Positions 7,698 through 15,902 are shown, counted from the stretch's first letter. The stretch: 36,543 bases of DNA from Variovorax sp. Root473 (GCF_001426505.1 NZ_LMEV01000019.1:315279-351821), one strand, 5' to 3'. The notes: generated by a model not told the origin, from the letters alone. Translations and numbers: made by a program.

Positions 7698-9314
7698 ATG
7701 GACCTTGACATCGTCGCGCTCTCGCGCCTGCAGTTCGCCGTCACGGCGCTGTACCACTTCCTGTTCGTGCCGTTGACGCTCGGACTGTCGATCATCCTGG
7801 CCATCATGGAGACGGTCTACGTGATGACCGGTCGCGTCATCTGGCGCGACATGACCAAGTTCTGGGGCGTTCTGTTCGGCATCAACTTCGCGATGGGCGT
7901 GGCCACGGGCATCGTGATGGAGTTCCAGTTCGGCATGAACTGGAGCTACTACAGCCACTACGTGGGCGACATCTTCGGTGCGCCGCTGGCCATCGAAGGG
8001 CTCATGGCCTTCTTCATGGAAGCGACCTTCGTGGGCCTGTTCTTCTTCGGCTGGGACAAGCTCTCGAAGGTGGGCCACCTGATCGCCACCTGGGCCGTGG
8101 CCATCGGCTCCAACTTCTCGGCGCTGTGGATTCTCATTGCCAACGGCTGGATGCAGAACCCCGTGGGCGCGGCCTTCAACCCGGCGACCATGCGCATGGA
8201 AGTGACCGACTTCGCCGCCGTGCTGACCAACCCCGTGGCGCAGGCCAAGTTCGTGCACACCGTGTCGGCCGGCTATGTGTGCGCCGCGGTGTTCGTGCTC
8301 GGCGTGTCGGCGTGGTACCTGCTCAAGGGCCGCCACATCGAACTGGCCAAGCGCTCGATGACCGTGGCCGCGTCCTTCGGCCTGGCCGCCGCGCTGTCGG
8401 TGGCGGTGCTCGGCGACGAGAGCGGCTACCTGTCGGGCGAACACCAGAAGATGAAGCTGGCCGCCATCGAAGGCATGTGGGAGACGCAGCCCGCGCCCGC
8501 CGCCTTCACCGTGATCGGTTTTCCCGACCAGAAGGCGCGCGAGACGCACTACGCCATTCACATCCCGGCGGTGATGGGCCTGATCGGCACACGCTCGCTC
8601 AACACCGTGATGCCCGGCATCGACGAGCTCGTGAAGCGCGCCGAGGCCCGCATCCGCGAGGGCATCAAGGCCTACGACGCGCTGCAGAAGATCCGCGAGG
8701 CCGGCGGCGCCGACAAGGTCACGCAGGGCGTGCGCGGCGACTTTGAAGAGAACGGCATCAACATGGGCTACGCGCTGCTGCTCAAGCGCTACGTGGACGA
8801 TCCGCGCCAGGCCACCGATGCGCAGATCGCCAAGGCCGCGTGGGACACCGTGCCGCAGGTGGCGCCGCTGTTCTGGCTGTTCCGCGTGATGGTGGGCATC
8901 GGCATGTTGCTGATCCTGCTGACAGGCACCTTCTTCGTGCTGTCGGCGCGCCGCGCGCTCGACCGCCACCGCTGGCTGCTGAAAGTCGCGGTGTGGGCGA
9001 TTCCGCTGCCGTGGATCGCCATCGAGTCCGGCTGGCTGGTCGCGGAGTTCGGCCGCCAGCCCTGGGTGATCGAAGGCGTGCTGCCGACGGCGGTGGCCGT
9101 GTCGAACCTCGGCGTGACGACGCTGTTGATCACGCTCGCAGGCTTCATCGCGATCTACACCACGCTGCTCATCATCGAGGTGAAGCTGATGCTCAAGGCG
9201 ATCCGCAAGGGTCCCGAGGTCGAGCATGCGCCCACCGAGGGCGATGCGCGCTCGCACATTCCGCCGGCGCGTGCCGCCATGTCTTCCTCTTCCTCGACCG
9301 GGAGCGCCGCATGA
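7698..9314 (+). CDS. cydA: Cytochrome bd quinol oxidase subunit I
   Basis: This 538-residue haem-carrying subunit of cytochrome bd oxidises quinol and reduces oxygen to water at low oxygen tension. It is in the inner membrane with about nine helices. Ligand positions align with E. coli CydA: His20 (haem b595), His187 and Met398 (haem b558), and the conserved Glu100 and Glu108 in IEGLMAFFMEAT. The quinol-binding loop contains KLAAIEGMWETQPAP with Lys253 and Glu258. The loop is long, placing the protein in the E. coli-like long-Q-loop class rather than the cyanide-insensitive CioA class. AAAGGAAG precedes the ATG. The C terminus ends in a Ser/Ala-rich tail, and the stop overlaps the cydB start. 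Confidence 0.97.
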   Translation: MDLDIVALSRLQFAVTALYHFLFVPLTLGLSIILAIMETVYVMTGRVIWRDMTKFWGVLFGINFAMGVATGIVMEFQFGMNWSYYSHYVGDIFGAPLAIEGLMAFFMEATFVGLFFFGWDKLSKVGHLIATWAVAIGSNFSALWILIANGWMQNPVGAAFNPATMRMEVTDFAAVLTNPVAQAKFVHTVSAGYVCAAVFVLGVSAWYLLKGRHIELAKRSMTVAASFGLAAALSVAVLGDESGYLSGEHQKMKLAAIEGMWETQPAPAAFTVIGFPDQKARETHYAIHIPAVMGLIGTRSLNTVMPGIDELVKRAEARIREGIKAYDALQKIREAGGADKVTQGVRGDFEENGINMGYALLLKRYVDDPRQATDAQIAKAAWDTVPQVAPLFWLFRVMVGIGMLLILLTGTFFVLSARRALDRHRWLLKVAVWAIPLPWIAIESGWLVAEFGRQPWVIEGVLPTAVAVSNLGVTTLLITLAGFIAIYTTLLIIEVKLMLKAIRKGPEVEHAPTEGDARSHIPPARAAMSSSSSTGSAA

Positions 9315-10465
9315 TCCTCCACACACTCCTCGACTACGACACCCTGCGCTTCGTCTGGTGGCTGCTCATCGGCGTGCTGCTGGTCGGCTTCGCGGTGACC
9401 GACGGCTTCGATCTGGGCACCGGCATGCTGCTGCCCTTTGCGGCGCGCAACGACATCGAGCGACGCGTGGTCATCAACAGCGTGGGCCCGGTGTGGGAAG
9501 GCAACCAGGTCTGGTTGATCCTGGGCGGTGGTGCGATCTTTGCGGCGTGGCCGCAGCTGTACGCCGTGTCGTTCTCGGGCTTCTACCTGGCGATGTTCGT
9601 GATCCTGTCGGCGCTCATCCTGCGGCCGGTGGCCTTCAAGTTCCGCAGCAAGCGTGAGTCGCCGCAGTGGCGCGCGCGCTGGGACGGCGTGCTGTTCTTC
9701 AGCGGCTTCGTGCCCGCGCTGATCAGCGGGGTCGCCGTGGGCAACGTGCTGCAGGGCGTGCCGTTCCGCTTCGGCGCCGACATGCACATCTTCTACGACG
9801 GCGGCTTCTTCGGCCTGCTGAACCCCTTCGCCATCCTCTGCGGGCTGGTGTCGGTGGCGATGCTGGTGATGCACGGCGCGGCATGGCTGCTGCTCAAGAC
9901 CGCCGGCCCGGTGGCCGAGCGGGCGCGCAGCTACGGCATGGTCGCGGCGGTGCTCACGCTCGTGTTCTACGCGCTGGCCGGCGTGTGGCTGGCCATGGGC
10001 ATCGGGGGCTTTCGCATCAGCAGCGTGGTCGACACCGTGGGGCCGTCGAATCCGATGCTGAAGACGGTCGAGCTGCATGCCGGCGCCTGGATGGGCAACT
10101 ACGCGGCGCACCCCTGGACCATTGCCGCGCCGCTGGCGGGTTTCGTCGGAACGCTGGGTGCGCTGCTCGGCCTGGTGCTGCGCCGCCCGGGGCTCGCGCT
10201 GCTCACTGCGGCGCTGGGCATCGCGGGCATCATCCTCAGCGTGGGCGCGTCGATGTTCCCGTTCATCCTGCCCTCGTCGATCGACCCGCGTGCCAGCCTC
10301 ACGGTGTGGGATTCGTCGTCGAGCCACCTGACGCTGTTCATCATGCTGGTGGTCACCGTGATCTTCATCCCGATCATCATTGGCTACACCACCTGGGTCT
10401 ATCACGTGCTGTGGGGCAAGGTCGACGAGCAAGCCATCCGCGACGAGAGCGGGCACGCCTACTGA
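9311..10465 (+). CDS. cydB: Cytochrome bd quinol oxidase subunit II
   Basis: A 384-residue membrane subunit that pairs with CydA in the oxidase. It shows about eight hydrophobic helices, the N-terminal FAVTDGFDLGTGMLLPF motif and VWEGNQVWLILGGGAIFAAWP, both typical of CydB. It carries the C-terminal segment SSSHLTLFIMLVVTVIFIPIIIGYTTW. The start ATG lies within the cydA stop (ATGA overlap). The length is normal for the family. A 163-base spacer with a strong hairpin separates it from cydX. Confidence 0.96.
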   Translation: MILHTLLDYDTLRFVWWLLIGVLLVGFAVTDGFDLGTGMLLPFAARNDIERRVVINSVGPVWEGNQVWLILGGGAIFAAWPQLYAVSFSGFYLAMFVILSALILRPVAFKFRSKRESPQWRARWDGVLFFSGFVPALISGVAVGNVLQGVPFRFGADMHIFYDGGFFGLLNPFAILCGLVSVAMLVMHGAAWLLLKTAGPVAERARSYGMVAAVLTLVFYALAGVWLAMGIGGFRISSVVDTVGPSNPMLKTVELHAGAWMGNYAAHPWTIAAPLAGFVGTLGALLGLVLRRPGLALLTAALGIAGIILSVGASMFPFILPSSIDPRASLTVWDSSSSHLTLFIMLVVTVIFIPIIIGYTTWVYHVLWGKVDEQAIRDESGHAY

Positions 10466-10628
10466 AATGACCCACCCCCGAATCTCCGCGCACTTCGTGT
10501 CGCGTCGAGTCCCCCCTCAAGAGGGCGCACCCTGCGGCCCGGCAAAGCCGGTTCCGCGGGTGCCCGCGAACAGGGCACGCCAGTGTGGGGCTTCGGGGTT
10601 CATGTTCAAGAACAAGGAGTAAAGAACG
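10466..10628 (+). repeat. Palindrome-rich spacer between cydB and cydX
   Basis: Unlike the other, overlapping cyd junctions, this 163-base gap is rich in imperfect inverted repeats. GGGCGCACCC...GCGG (around 10523-10538) can fold with CCGCGGGTGCCC (around 10556-10567). The inner hairpin CCGGC-AAA-GCCGG lies between them. The composition and folding resemble dispersed palindromic intergenic elements of related genomes. Only one copy is visible in this window, so calling it a repeat is an inference. Confidence 0.4.
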
Positions 10629-10778
10629 ATGTGGTACTTCGCCTGGATCCTCGGCCTGCCGCTGGCAGCCGCCTTCGCCGTGCTCAACGCCATGTGGTAC
10701 GAACTCATGGATGACGAGGCCATCCGCAAGGAAAAGCTCGGCATGCCGGAAGCGCCACAAGGGCAGGAACGGCTTTGA
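10629..10778 (+). CDS. cydX: CydX-type small subunit of cytochrome bd
   Basis: A 49-residue single-helix protein that stabilises the CydAB haem site. It begins MWYFAWILGLPLAAAFAVLNA, followed by MWYE, the diagnostic CydX pattern: an N-terminal WYFAWILG helix and a Trp-Tyr-Glu after the membrane segment. A charged tail follows. AAGGAG at 10614-10619 lies nine bases before the ATG, giving a strong independent ribosome site. It is the last gene of the cyd operon, 35 bases from the end of the convergent regulator gene. Confidence 0.9.
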   Translation: MWYFAWILGLPLAAAFAVLNAMWYELMDDEAIRKEKLGMPEAPQGQERL

Positions 10779-10779
10779 A

Positions 10780-10799
10780 GAACGGGTAGTTTCCCGTTC
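10780..10799. terminator. Hairpin between cydX and the convergent regulator gene
   Basis: GAACGGG (10780-10786) pairs perfectly with CCCGTTC (10793-10799) around TAGTTT. It lies in the 35-base gap between two convergent genes and may stop transcription from both sides. It has no T tract on either strand, so efficiency is uncertain. Confidence 0.5.
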
Positions 10800-10813
10800 G
10801 GCCCCGCGGCGAC

Positions 10814-11404
10814 TCAGTCCTTGTCCGCGGGGGCCTTGCTCTTTTTCGACGCACCGCCCGTGAGGCGGCTCTTGAGCGTCAGCACCTTCGTCACCGTCGC
10901 GCCCATGCCCATGAGCTGCATGGCGGTTTCGGGTGCGAGGCGCTGCACGTCGTCGAACCACTTCATCAGCCGGTCGATCAGGTCGTGCATCTCGCGCATG
11001 CGGGCCTGCGCGTGGCGCTCGGCGTCGCTCGTGGGCGATTCGAGCAGCGCGTTGCGCAGCATCGAGAGCGTGGGCTCGATCTCGCGGCGACGGCGTTCCT
11101 CGGCCAGCACGCGGAAGATTTCCCATACATCTTTCGGTGCCTCGAAGTACTCGCGGCGGTCGCCCGCGTGGTGGCGCAGGTGCACGAGTCGCCAGGCCTG
11201 CAACTCCTTCAAGCCCATGCTCACGTTGGAGCGCGAGAACTCCAGCATCTCGGCGATCTCGTCGGCATTGAGCGCGCGCTCCGACAGGAAGATCAGCGCG
11301 TAGATCTGGCCGACGGTGCGGTTGATGCCCCACTTGCTGCCCATTTCGCCGAAGTGGGCGACGAACTGGCGGTTGAGGGGAGGGAGTTCGGGTGCGGAAG
11401 CCAT
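10814..11404 (-). CDS. GbsR/MarR-family transcriptional regulator, likely cyd regulator
   Basis: A 196-residue winged-helix regulator of the GbsR type (MarR superfamily). The N-terminal half has the family pattern GEMGSKWGINRTVGQIYALIFLS, then the helix-turn-helix LNADEIAEMLEFSRSNVSMGLKEL (about residues 46-69) and a wing with GDRREYFEAP. The C-terminal half is helical, probably for dimerisation, and ends in a Lys-rich tail. There is no cysteine, so direct thiol or cysteine-ligated iron-sulfur sensing is unlikely. The gene converges on the cyd operon. Its own upstream region holds the same inverted repeat as the cydD promoter, suggesting it represses cyd and itself. ATG 11404 is the first in-frame start downstream of that site. 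Confidence 0.85.
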   Translation of the reverse strand: MASAPELPPLNRQFVAHFGEMGSKWGINRTVGQIYALIFLSERALNADEIAEMLEFSRSNVSMGLKELQAWRLVHLRHHAGDRREYFEAPKDVWEIFRVLAEERRRREIEPTLSMLRNALLESPTSDAERHAQARMREMHDLIDRLMKWFDDVQRLAPETAMQLMGMGATVTKVLTLKSRLTGGASKKSKAPADKD

Positions 11405-11434
11405 GCGGCGGATTGTCGCGCGAGATGGCTGTAG

Positions 11435-11452
11435 TTTCAGGAGTGTCTGAAA
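11435..11452 (-). promoter_or_regulatory. Candidate operator TTTCAG-N6-CTGAAA upstream of the GbsR-type gene
   Basis: Perfect inverted repeat with half-sites at 11435-11440 and 11447-11452 and a 6-base spacer GAGTGT. Half-sites and spacing are identical to those at 4205-4222, while the spacers differ, as expected for an operator rather than a duplicated stretch. It lies 30 bases before the regulator ATG in the 50-base gap after the AraC-type gene. Confidence 0.65.
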
Positions 11453-11454
11453 AC

Positions 11455-12501
11455 TCAGGCCTGCGGATCGGCGTCCGGTTCCGGCCCCGGCCTGCGCCGG
11501 TACGACCCGGGCGCGCCGCCGGTCCAGGTCTTGAAGGCGCGCTGGAACGCCGCGCTGTCCGAAAAGCCCAGTTCCTCGGCCAGGGCCGCCAGCGGCACGG
11601 TGCTGGTGTTCAGGCGCACGATGGCCACGTCGCGCCGCAGCTGGTCCTTGAGCGACTGGAAGGAGGTGCCTTCGCTCGCCAGGTGGCGCTGCAGCGTGCT
11701 CACCGACATGTGCAGGCTGCGCGCGGCCGTGGCCAGGTCGGTCCAGGCCGGGCGGTGCTGTTGCAGCACGGTGCGCACGCGCGCGCTCACAGCCAGTTCG
11801 CCCAGCGGCGGCAGGATGACGTGGGCCGGTGCGGCGGCCAGGAAGTCGCGCATGGTGCGTGCGTCGCGGTGGATCGGCGTGGCCAGTGCGCCGGCGTCGA
11901 ACCACACGGCCGACAGCGGCTGGCCGAATTGCAGCGGCCCGGGAAACACCTTGCTGTAGCCGGCCGCGTAGGGCGGTTGCTCGAAGCCGAAGTCGAAGCG
12001 GCGCGCCGTCAGCCGCCCGCCATGCAGCCACGCGAAGAGCCGCCAATACACGCGCAGCATCAGCTCGTGCAGGAAGTTCAGCGGCGCGTGAGGCATGCCC
12101 TGCACCCGCAGGCCGAAGCCCGCGAGCGGGCCTTCGCGCAGCAGCACCATTTCGAGGTCGTCCTGCAGCAGGCTGAACGTGCGGGCTACGCGGCGCAGCG
12201 CCACTTCGAGCGTGGGCGCGCCCAGCGTGGCGCGCGTCATGAGCGCGAAGCTGCCCCGGCGCAGGCGGCGCGACAGGAAGCACAGCGCTTCGTCATCCAG
12301 CCGCTCGATCAGCAGCGCGAACAGGGCGACGTACTGCTCGGCGGTGACGCGTGCGCCCGGCGCGTCGAGCAGGGCGGGCGCAATGCCGGCGTCTTCCAGC
12401 ACGGTGTCGATGCACACCGGCGCGTTGTCGCCGCGGGCGCGCACGCCCGAGACCATGCCCTGGACGAACACGATCGGGATGGTGACGGGCGGTTGCAGCA
12501 T
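11455..12501 (-). CDS. AraC-family regulator with N-terminal arabinose-binding-like domain
   Basis: A 348-residue regulator of the OruR/ArgR-like AraC subgroup. The N-terminal ~190 residues carry the domain found in many regulators of acyl-CoA and lipid catabolism (VPIVFVQGM-like start, RLRRGSFALMTRA, FNLLQDD-like FSLLQDDLEM). The C-terminal ~100 residues hold two helix-turn-helix motifs: MSVSTLQRHLASEGTSFQSL and LAALAEELGFSDSAAFQRAFKTWTG, shown here in pieces of the domain. ATG 12501 gives the usual family start; upstream in-frame sequence does not look coding. It is divergent from the acyl-CoA catabolic operon (139-base gap), which makes it the probable activator of that operon. The operator and regulator gene of the cyd system follow downstream. 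Confidence 0.88.
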   Translation of the reverse strand: MLQPPVTIPIVFVQGMVSGVRARGDNAPVCIDTVLEDAGIAPALLDAPGARVTAEQYVALFALLIERLDDEALCFLSRRLRRGSFALMTRATLGAPTLEVALRRVARTFSLLQDDLEMVLLREGPLAGFGLRVQGMPHAPLNFLHELMLRVYWRLFAWLHGGRLTARRFDFGFEQPPYAAGYSKVFPGPLQFGQPLSAVWFDAGALATPIHRDARTMRDFLAAAPAHVILPPLGELAVSARVRTVLQQHRPAWTDLATAARSLHMSVSTLQRHLASEGTSFQSLKDQLRRDVAIVRLNTSTVPLAALAEELGFSDSAAFQRAFKTWTGGAPGSYRRRPGPEPDADPQA

Positions 12502-12560
12502 GCGTGAGCGGATCAGACCCGAGAGCGGCGCGGGTGTCGATTGAGGTTTTCTGCCATGCG

Positions 12561-12582
12561 GGCGATGCGATGCGCAATCGCC
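12561..12582. promoter_or_regulatory. Inverted repeat in the divergent ligase/AraC promoter region
   Basis: GGCGAT (12561-12566) and ATCGCC (12577-12582) form an inverted repeat with a 10-base spacer, in the only gap between the AraC-type gene and the operon it probably controls. AraC proteins often use direct repeats, so this is a weak candidate. Confidence 0.25.
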
Positions 12583-12640
12583 GCGGCACGGCGCGGTTTC
12601 TACCATGCGTCCACAGAAGAACCGAACGGAGACAACCGCC

Positions 12641-14200
12641 ATGTACCAGACCCAGTCGCTGCACCGCAGCGTGCAGCAGCATCCCGACCGGATCGCCGTG
12701 CGCGCCGCCGGGCGCACCCTGAGCTTTCGCGCCTACGCCGAGCGGGTCGCGCGCCTGGCCGGCGCACTTCAGGGGCTCGGCATGCAGGCGGGCGACCGCG
12801 TGGCCATGCTGGCGCTGAACTCGGCGCGCTACCTCGAATACCAGATGGCCGTGCCCTGGGGCGGCGGGGTGCTCAACCCGTGCAACATCCGATGGTCGGC
12901 CGCTGAAATTCTGTATTCGCTCGAAGACTCGGGCTCCTCGCTGCTGCTGGTGGACGACACCTTCCGCGGCGTCGTCGAGCAGATGCGCGGGCAGGCGACC
13001 AGCCTGCGCGAGGTCATCTACTGCGGCGACGGCCCGACGCCGCCCGGCATGCACGGCTACGAGGCGCTGCTGGAGGCCGCATCGCCCGTGCCCGATGCCG
13101 GCCGCCGCGGCGAAGACCTGGCTGGCATCTTCTACACCGGCGGCACCACGGGCTTTCCCAAGGGCGTGATGCTGAGCCACACCAACATGGGCAGCTCTGG
13201 ATTGGCCCTGCATGCCGAGGGCCTGGCCTCGCCCGAGGGCTGCTACCTGCATGCCGCACCGATGTTCCACCTGGCCGACATGGGCCTGGCCGCGCCGCAC
13301 TGGTTCGAGGGCAACACCCACGCGATCATTCCGGCATTCAATCCCGAGGCGGTGCTGAACGCCATCGAACAGGACCGCGTCACGCACGCGCTGCTGGTGC
13401 CCACCATGATCCAGATGCTGGTCGATCATCCGGCGATGCGCGAGCCGCGCGACCTCGGCAGCCTGAAGTGCATCACCTACGGCGCCTCGCCGATCTCGGA
13501 GGCGGTGCTGAACCGCGCGATGGCGGCGTTCCCCGGCGTGGACTTCGTGCAGGCCTACGGCATGACCGAGCTGTCGCCGCTGGCCACCATCAACCCCGCG
13601 CGCAACCACACGGCCGAAGGCCAGCGCCGGGGCAAGCTGCGCTCGGCGGGCCGCGCGAGCTACTGCACCGAGGTGCGCATCGTCGACGGCGAAGGCGTCG
13701 AGGTGCCGCGCGGCACCGTGGGCGAGGTCGCGGTGCGTGGCCCCAACGTGATGCAAGGCTACTGGAACCAGCCCGCGCAAACAGCCGCGGCCGTGCGCGG
13801 CGGCTGGATGCACACGGGCGACGGCGCGTACATGGACGACGACGGCTACATCTTCGTGGTCGACCGCCTGAAAGACATGATCATCAGCGGCGGCGAGAAC
13901 ATCTATTCGGCCGAGGTCGAGAACGCCATCAACCAGCACCCGGCCGTGGCGGCCTGCGCCGTCATCGGCATCCCGAGCCAGGAGTGGGGCGAATCCGTGC
14001 ACGCGGTGCTCGTGCTCAAGCCGGACCAGCAGCTGGCGGCCGATGCGCTCATCGCGCATTGCAAGGCGCTGATCGCGAACTACAAGTGCCCGCGCAGCGT
14101 GGCGGTGGTCGACGCGCTGCCGCTCTCGGGCGCGGGCAAGGTGCTCAAGACCCGGCTGCGCGAACCGTTTTGGCAAGACCGCCAACGAAGCGTAGCCTGA
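12641..14200 (+). CDS. AMP-forming acyl-CoA synthetase
   Basis: A 519-residue ATP-dependent ligase that activates a carboxylic acid to its CoA thioester through an acyl-adenylate. The adenylation motifs are all present: YTGGTTGFPKG at 165-175, YGMTE at 306-310, HTGDGAYMDDDGY, DRLKDMIISGGENIY from 408, and the C-terminal catalytic lysine in SGAGKVLK (Lys500). The acid pocket is not readable by eye; similarity is to the medium/long-chain and aromatic-acid ligases of the FadD/LcfB group. The ATG follows ACGGAGAC. It heads a plus-strand operon with thiolase, two MaoC-fold proteins, SDR and crotonase, and is divergent from an AraC regulator. The operon probably degrades a branched, cyclic or aromatic-derived acid. 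Confidence 0.93.
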   Translation: MYQTQSLHRSVQQHPDRIAVRAAGRTLSFRAYAERVARLAGALQGLGMQAGDRVAMLALNSARYLEYQMAVPWGGGVLNPCNIRWSAAEILYSLEDSGSSLLLVDDTFRGVVEQMRGQATSLREVIYCGDGPTPPGMHGYEALLEAASPVPDAGRRGEDLAGIFYTGGTTGFPKGVMLSHTNMGSSGLALHAEGLASPEGCYLHAAPMFHLADMGLAAPHWFEGNTHAIIPAFNPEAVLNAIEQDRVTHALLVPTMIQMLVDHPAMREPRDLGSLKCITYGASPISEAVLNRAMAAFPGVDFVQAYGMTELSPLATINPARNHTAEGQRRGKLRSAGRASYCTEVRIVDGEGVEVPRGTVGEVAVRGPNVMQGYWNQPAQTAAAVRGGWMHTGDGAYMDDDGYIFVVDRLKDMIISGGENIYSAEVENAINQHPAVAACAVIGIPSQEWGESVHAVLVLKPDQQLAADALIAHCKALIANYKCPRSVAVVDALPLSGAGKVLKTRLREPFWQDRQRSVA

Positions 14201-14251
14201 GCACCGTCCACCCTTTTTCCCTCTTCAGTCACTTCATTTCAGGAGCCTCTC

Positions 14252-15436
14252 ATGAGCCAGGATGTCTACGTCGTCGGTGTCGGCATGATCCCCTTCACCA
14301 AGCCGGGCGCGAACCAGCCCTACCCGCAGATGGCTGCGCACGCCACCAACGCCGCGCTGAAAGACGCCGGCATCGGCTACGAGCTGGTGCAGCAGGCCTA
14401 CGTGGGCTACGTGTACGGCGACTCCACCGCCGGCCAGCGCGCACTGTATGAAGTGGGCATGACCGGCATCCCGGTGGTCAACGTCGACAACAACTGCTCC
14501 ACCGGTTCGACCGCGCTCTTCCTCGCTCGCCAGGCCGTGGCCAGCGGCGCGGCCGACTGCGTGCTGGCGCTGGGCTTCGAACACATGAGCCCCGGTGCGC
14601 TGGGCGCCGTGTTCAACGACCGCCCGAGTCCGTTCGACCACTTCGAGTCGATCACCGACGAGCTGGTCGGCAACGAGCAGGTGCCGCTGGCGCTGCGCTA
14701 CTTCGGCGGCGCGGGGCTCGCACACATGCAGCAGTACGGCACGCAGATGTCGACCTTCGCGAAGATCCGCGCCAAGGCCAGCCGCCATGCGTCGAACAAC
14801 CCGGTGGCACTGTTCCGCACCGTCGTCACCGAAGACGAGGTGATGGCTGCGCCCGTGATGTGGCCCGGCGTGATGACGCGGCTCATGGCCTGCCCTCCGA
14901 CCTGCGGTGCGGCGGCGGCCCTCGTGTGCTCGCCGCGTTTCGCCGAACGCCACGGCCTGGACCGCAGCGTGCGCATCAAGGCGCAGGCCATGACCACCGA
15001 CCGCGCCATCACCTTCGAGGCGCGCGACATGCGCGAGGTGGTCGGCTTCAGCATGGCGCAGGAAGCCGCGCAGAAGGTGTACGACGCCGCCGGTGTCGGC
15101 CCGCAGGACATCGACGTGGTCGAGCTGCACGACTGCTTTGCGCACAACGAACTCATCAGCTACGAAGCGTTGGGCCTGTGCCCGGTCGGTGGTGCAGAAA
15201 AATTCGTGGTCGATGGCGACAACACCTACGGCGGCAAGGTCGTGACCAACCCGTCGGGCGGCCTGCTGTCGAAGGGCCACCCGCTGGGTGCCACGGGTCT
15301 TGCGCAATGCACGGAGCTGGTCCAGCAGCTGCGCGGCACGGCAGACAAGCGGCAGGTCGAAGGCGCGCGCATGGCGCTGCAGCACAACCTGGGGTTGGGC
15401 GGCGCCTGCGTGGTCACGCTGTACGAACGCGTCTGA
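14252..15436 (+). CDS. SCP2-type thiolase / lipid-transfer-like thiolase
   Basis: A 394-residue thiolase of the SCPx-like class, which cleaves 3-ketoacyl-CoA in beta-oxidation and often acts on bulky or branched chains. The nucleophilic cysteine is Cys82 in VDNNCSTGSTAL. The other catalytic motifs are ELHDCFAHNE (His293) and SKGHPLGATG (His343). The class lacks the classic C-terminal Cys-Gly motif of FadA; here the C terminus is LGLGGACVVTLYE. CAGGAG precedes the ATG. It follows the ligase after 51 bases and precedes the MaoC pair by 11 bases, so the genes are very probably co-transcribed. In steroid side-chain degradation such thiolases pair with DUF35/OB-fold partners, but none is encoded here. 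Confidence 0.92.
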   Translation: MSQDVYVVGVGMIPFTKPGANQPYPQMAAHATNAALKDAGIGYELVQQAYVGYVYGDSTAGQRALYEVGMTGIPVVNVDNNCSTGSTALFLARQAVASGAADCVLALGFEHMSPGALGAVFNDRPSPFDHFESITDELVGNEQVPLALRYFGGAGLAHMQQYGTQMSTFAKIRAKASRHASNNPVALFRTVVTEDEVMAAPVMWPGVMTRLMACPPTCGAAAALVCSPRFAERHGLDRSVRIKAQAMTTDRAITFEARDMREVVGFSMAQEAAQKVYDAAGVGPQDIDVVELHDCFAHNELISYEALGLCPVGGAEKFVVDGDNTYGGKVVTNPSGGLLSKGHPLGATGLAQCTELVQQLRGTADKRQVEGARMALQHNLGLGGACVVTLYERV

Positions 15437-15447
15437 GGGCGGCGCAG

Positions 15448-15888
15448 ATGATCGACAAGAAATGGATCGGCCACGAGCTGCCTGCTTCAGTGCTGCCCGT
15501 CGAGCGCAGCCGGCTGCAGTTCTTCGCCAAGGCCATCGGAGAGACCGACCCGGTCTACACCGATGCCGCCGCCGCGCGCGACGCCGGCTACCCCGACCTG
15601 CCCGCGCCGCCCACCTTCCTGTTCGCGGCCGAACTGGACTCTGGCGCGTCGGACCGGATGCTCGGCGACCTGCAGATTCCGTTGTCGAAGCTGCTGCACG
15701 GCGAGCAGAGCTTCGCGTACCACCGGCCGGCCTGCGTGGGCGACACGGTGACGGTGCGCTCCACCATCAGCGACATCTACGACAAGAAGAACGGCGCGCT
15801 CGAATTCGTGGTGAAGACCTCGCGCGCCACCAACCAGAACGATGAACTCGTGGCCGAGCTGCGCACCGTGCTCGTCTGCCGCCATTGA
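15448..15888 (+). CDS. MaoC-like (FAS1-type) dehydratase domain protein, probable non-catalytic half
   Basis: A 146-residue hotdog-fold protein of the N-terminal MaoC-like/FAS1-dehydratase class. At the hydratase motif it reads GETDPVYTD, residues 31-39: the aspartate is present (Asp34) but the catalytic histidine position is tyrosine (Tyr37). This is typical of the substrate-binding partner in two-subunit hydratases such as mycobacterial HadA/HadB. The next gene, 14 bases on, has the full catalytic pair, so the two likely form one heteromeric 2-enoyl-CoA hydratase. The ATG lies 11 bases after the thiolase stop, with only a weak GAGGGCGG ribosome site. Confidence 0.85.
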   Translation: MIDKKWIGHELPASVLPVERSRLQFFAKAIGETDPVYTDAAAARDAGYPDLPAPPTFLFAAELDSGASDRMLGDLQIPLSKLLHGEQSFAYHRPACVGDTVTVRSTISDIYDKKNGALEFVVKTSRATNQNDELVAELRTVLVCRH

Positions 15889-15902
15889 AGAATTGGGCAT
15901 TC

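Noticed and set aside
5538..9326. A 1262-codon open frame on the minus strand opposite cydD, cydC and cydA
   Set aside because: Same artefact: low-complexity His/Arg/Gln-rich translation opposite well-conserved genes, with no recognisable domain.
12534..12539. Second ECF42-like -35 (TGTCGA) upstream of the acyl-CoA ligase
   Set aside because: No CGACC-like -10 occurs 16-18 bases downstream, and the hexamer is common by chance in GC-rich DNA.
14236..14253. Third copy of the cyd operator before the thiolase gene (TTTCAGGAGCCTCTCATG)
   Set aside because: Only the left half-site matches; the right half is CTCATG and the TTTCAGGAG is simply the ribosome site region.
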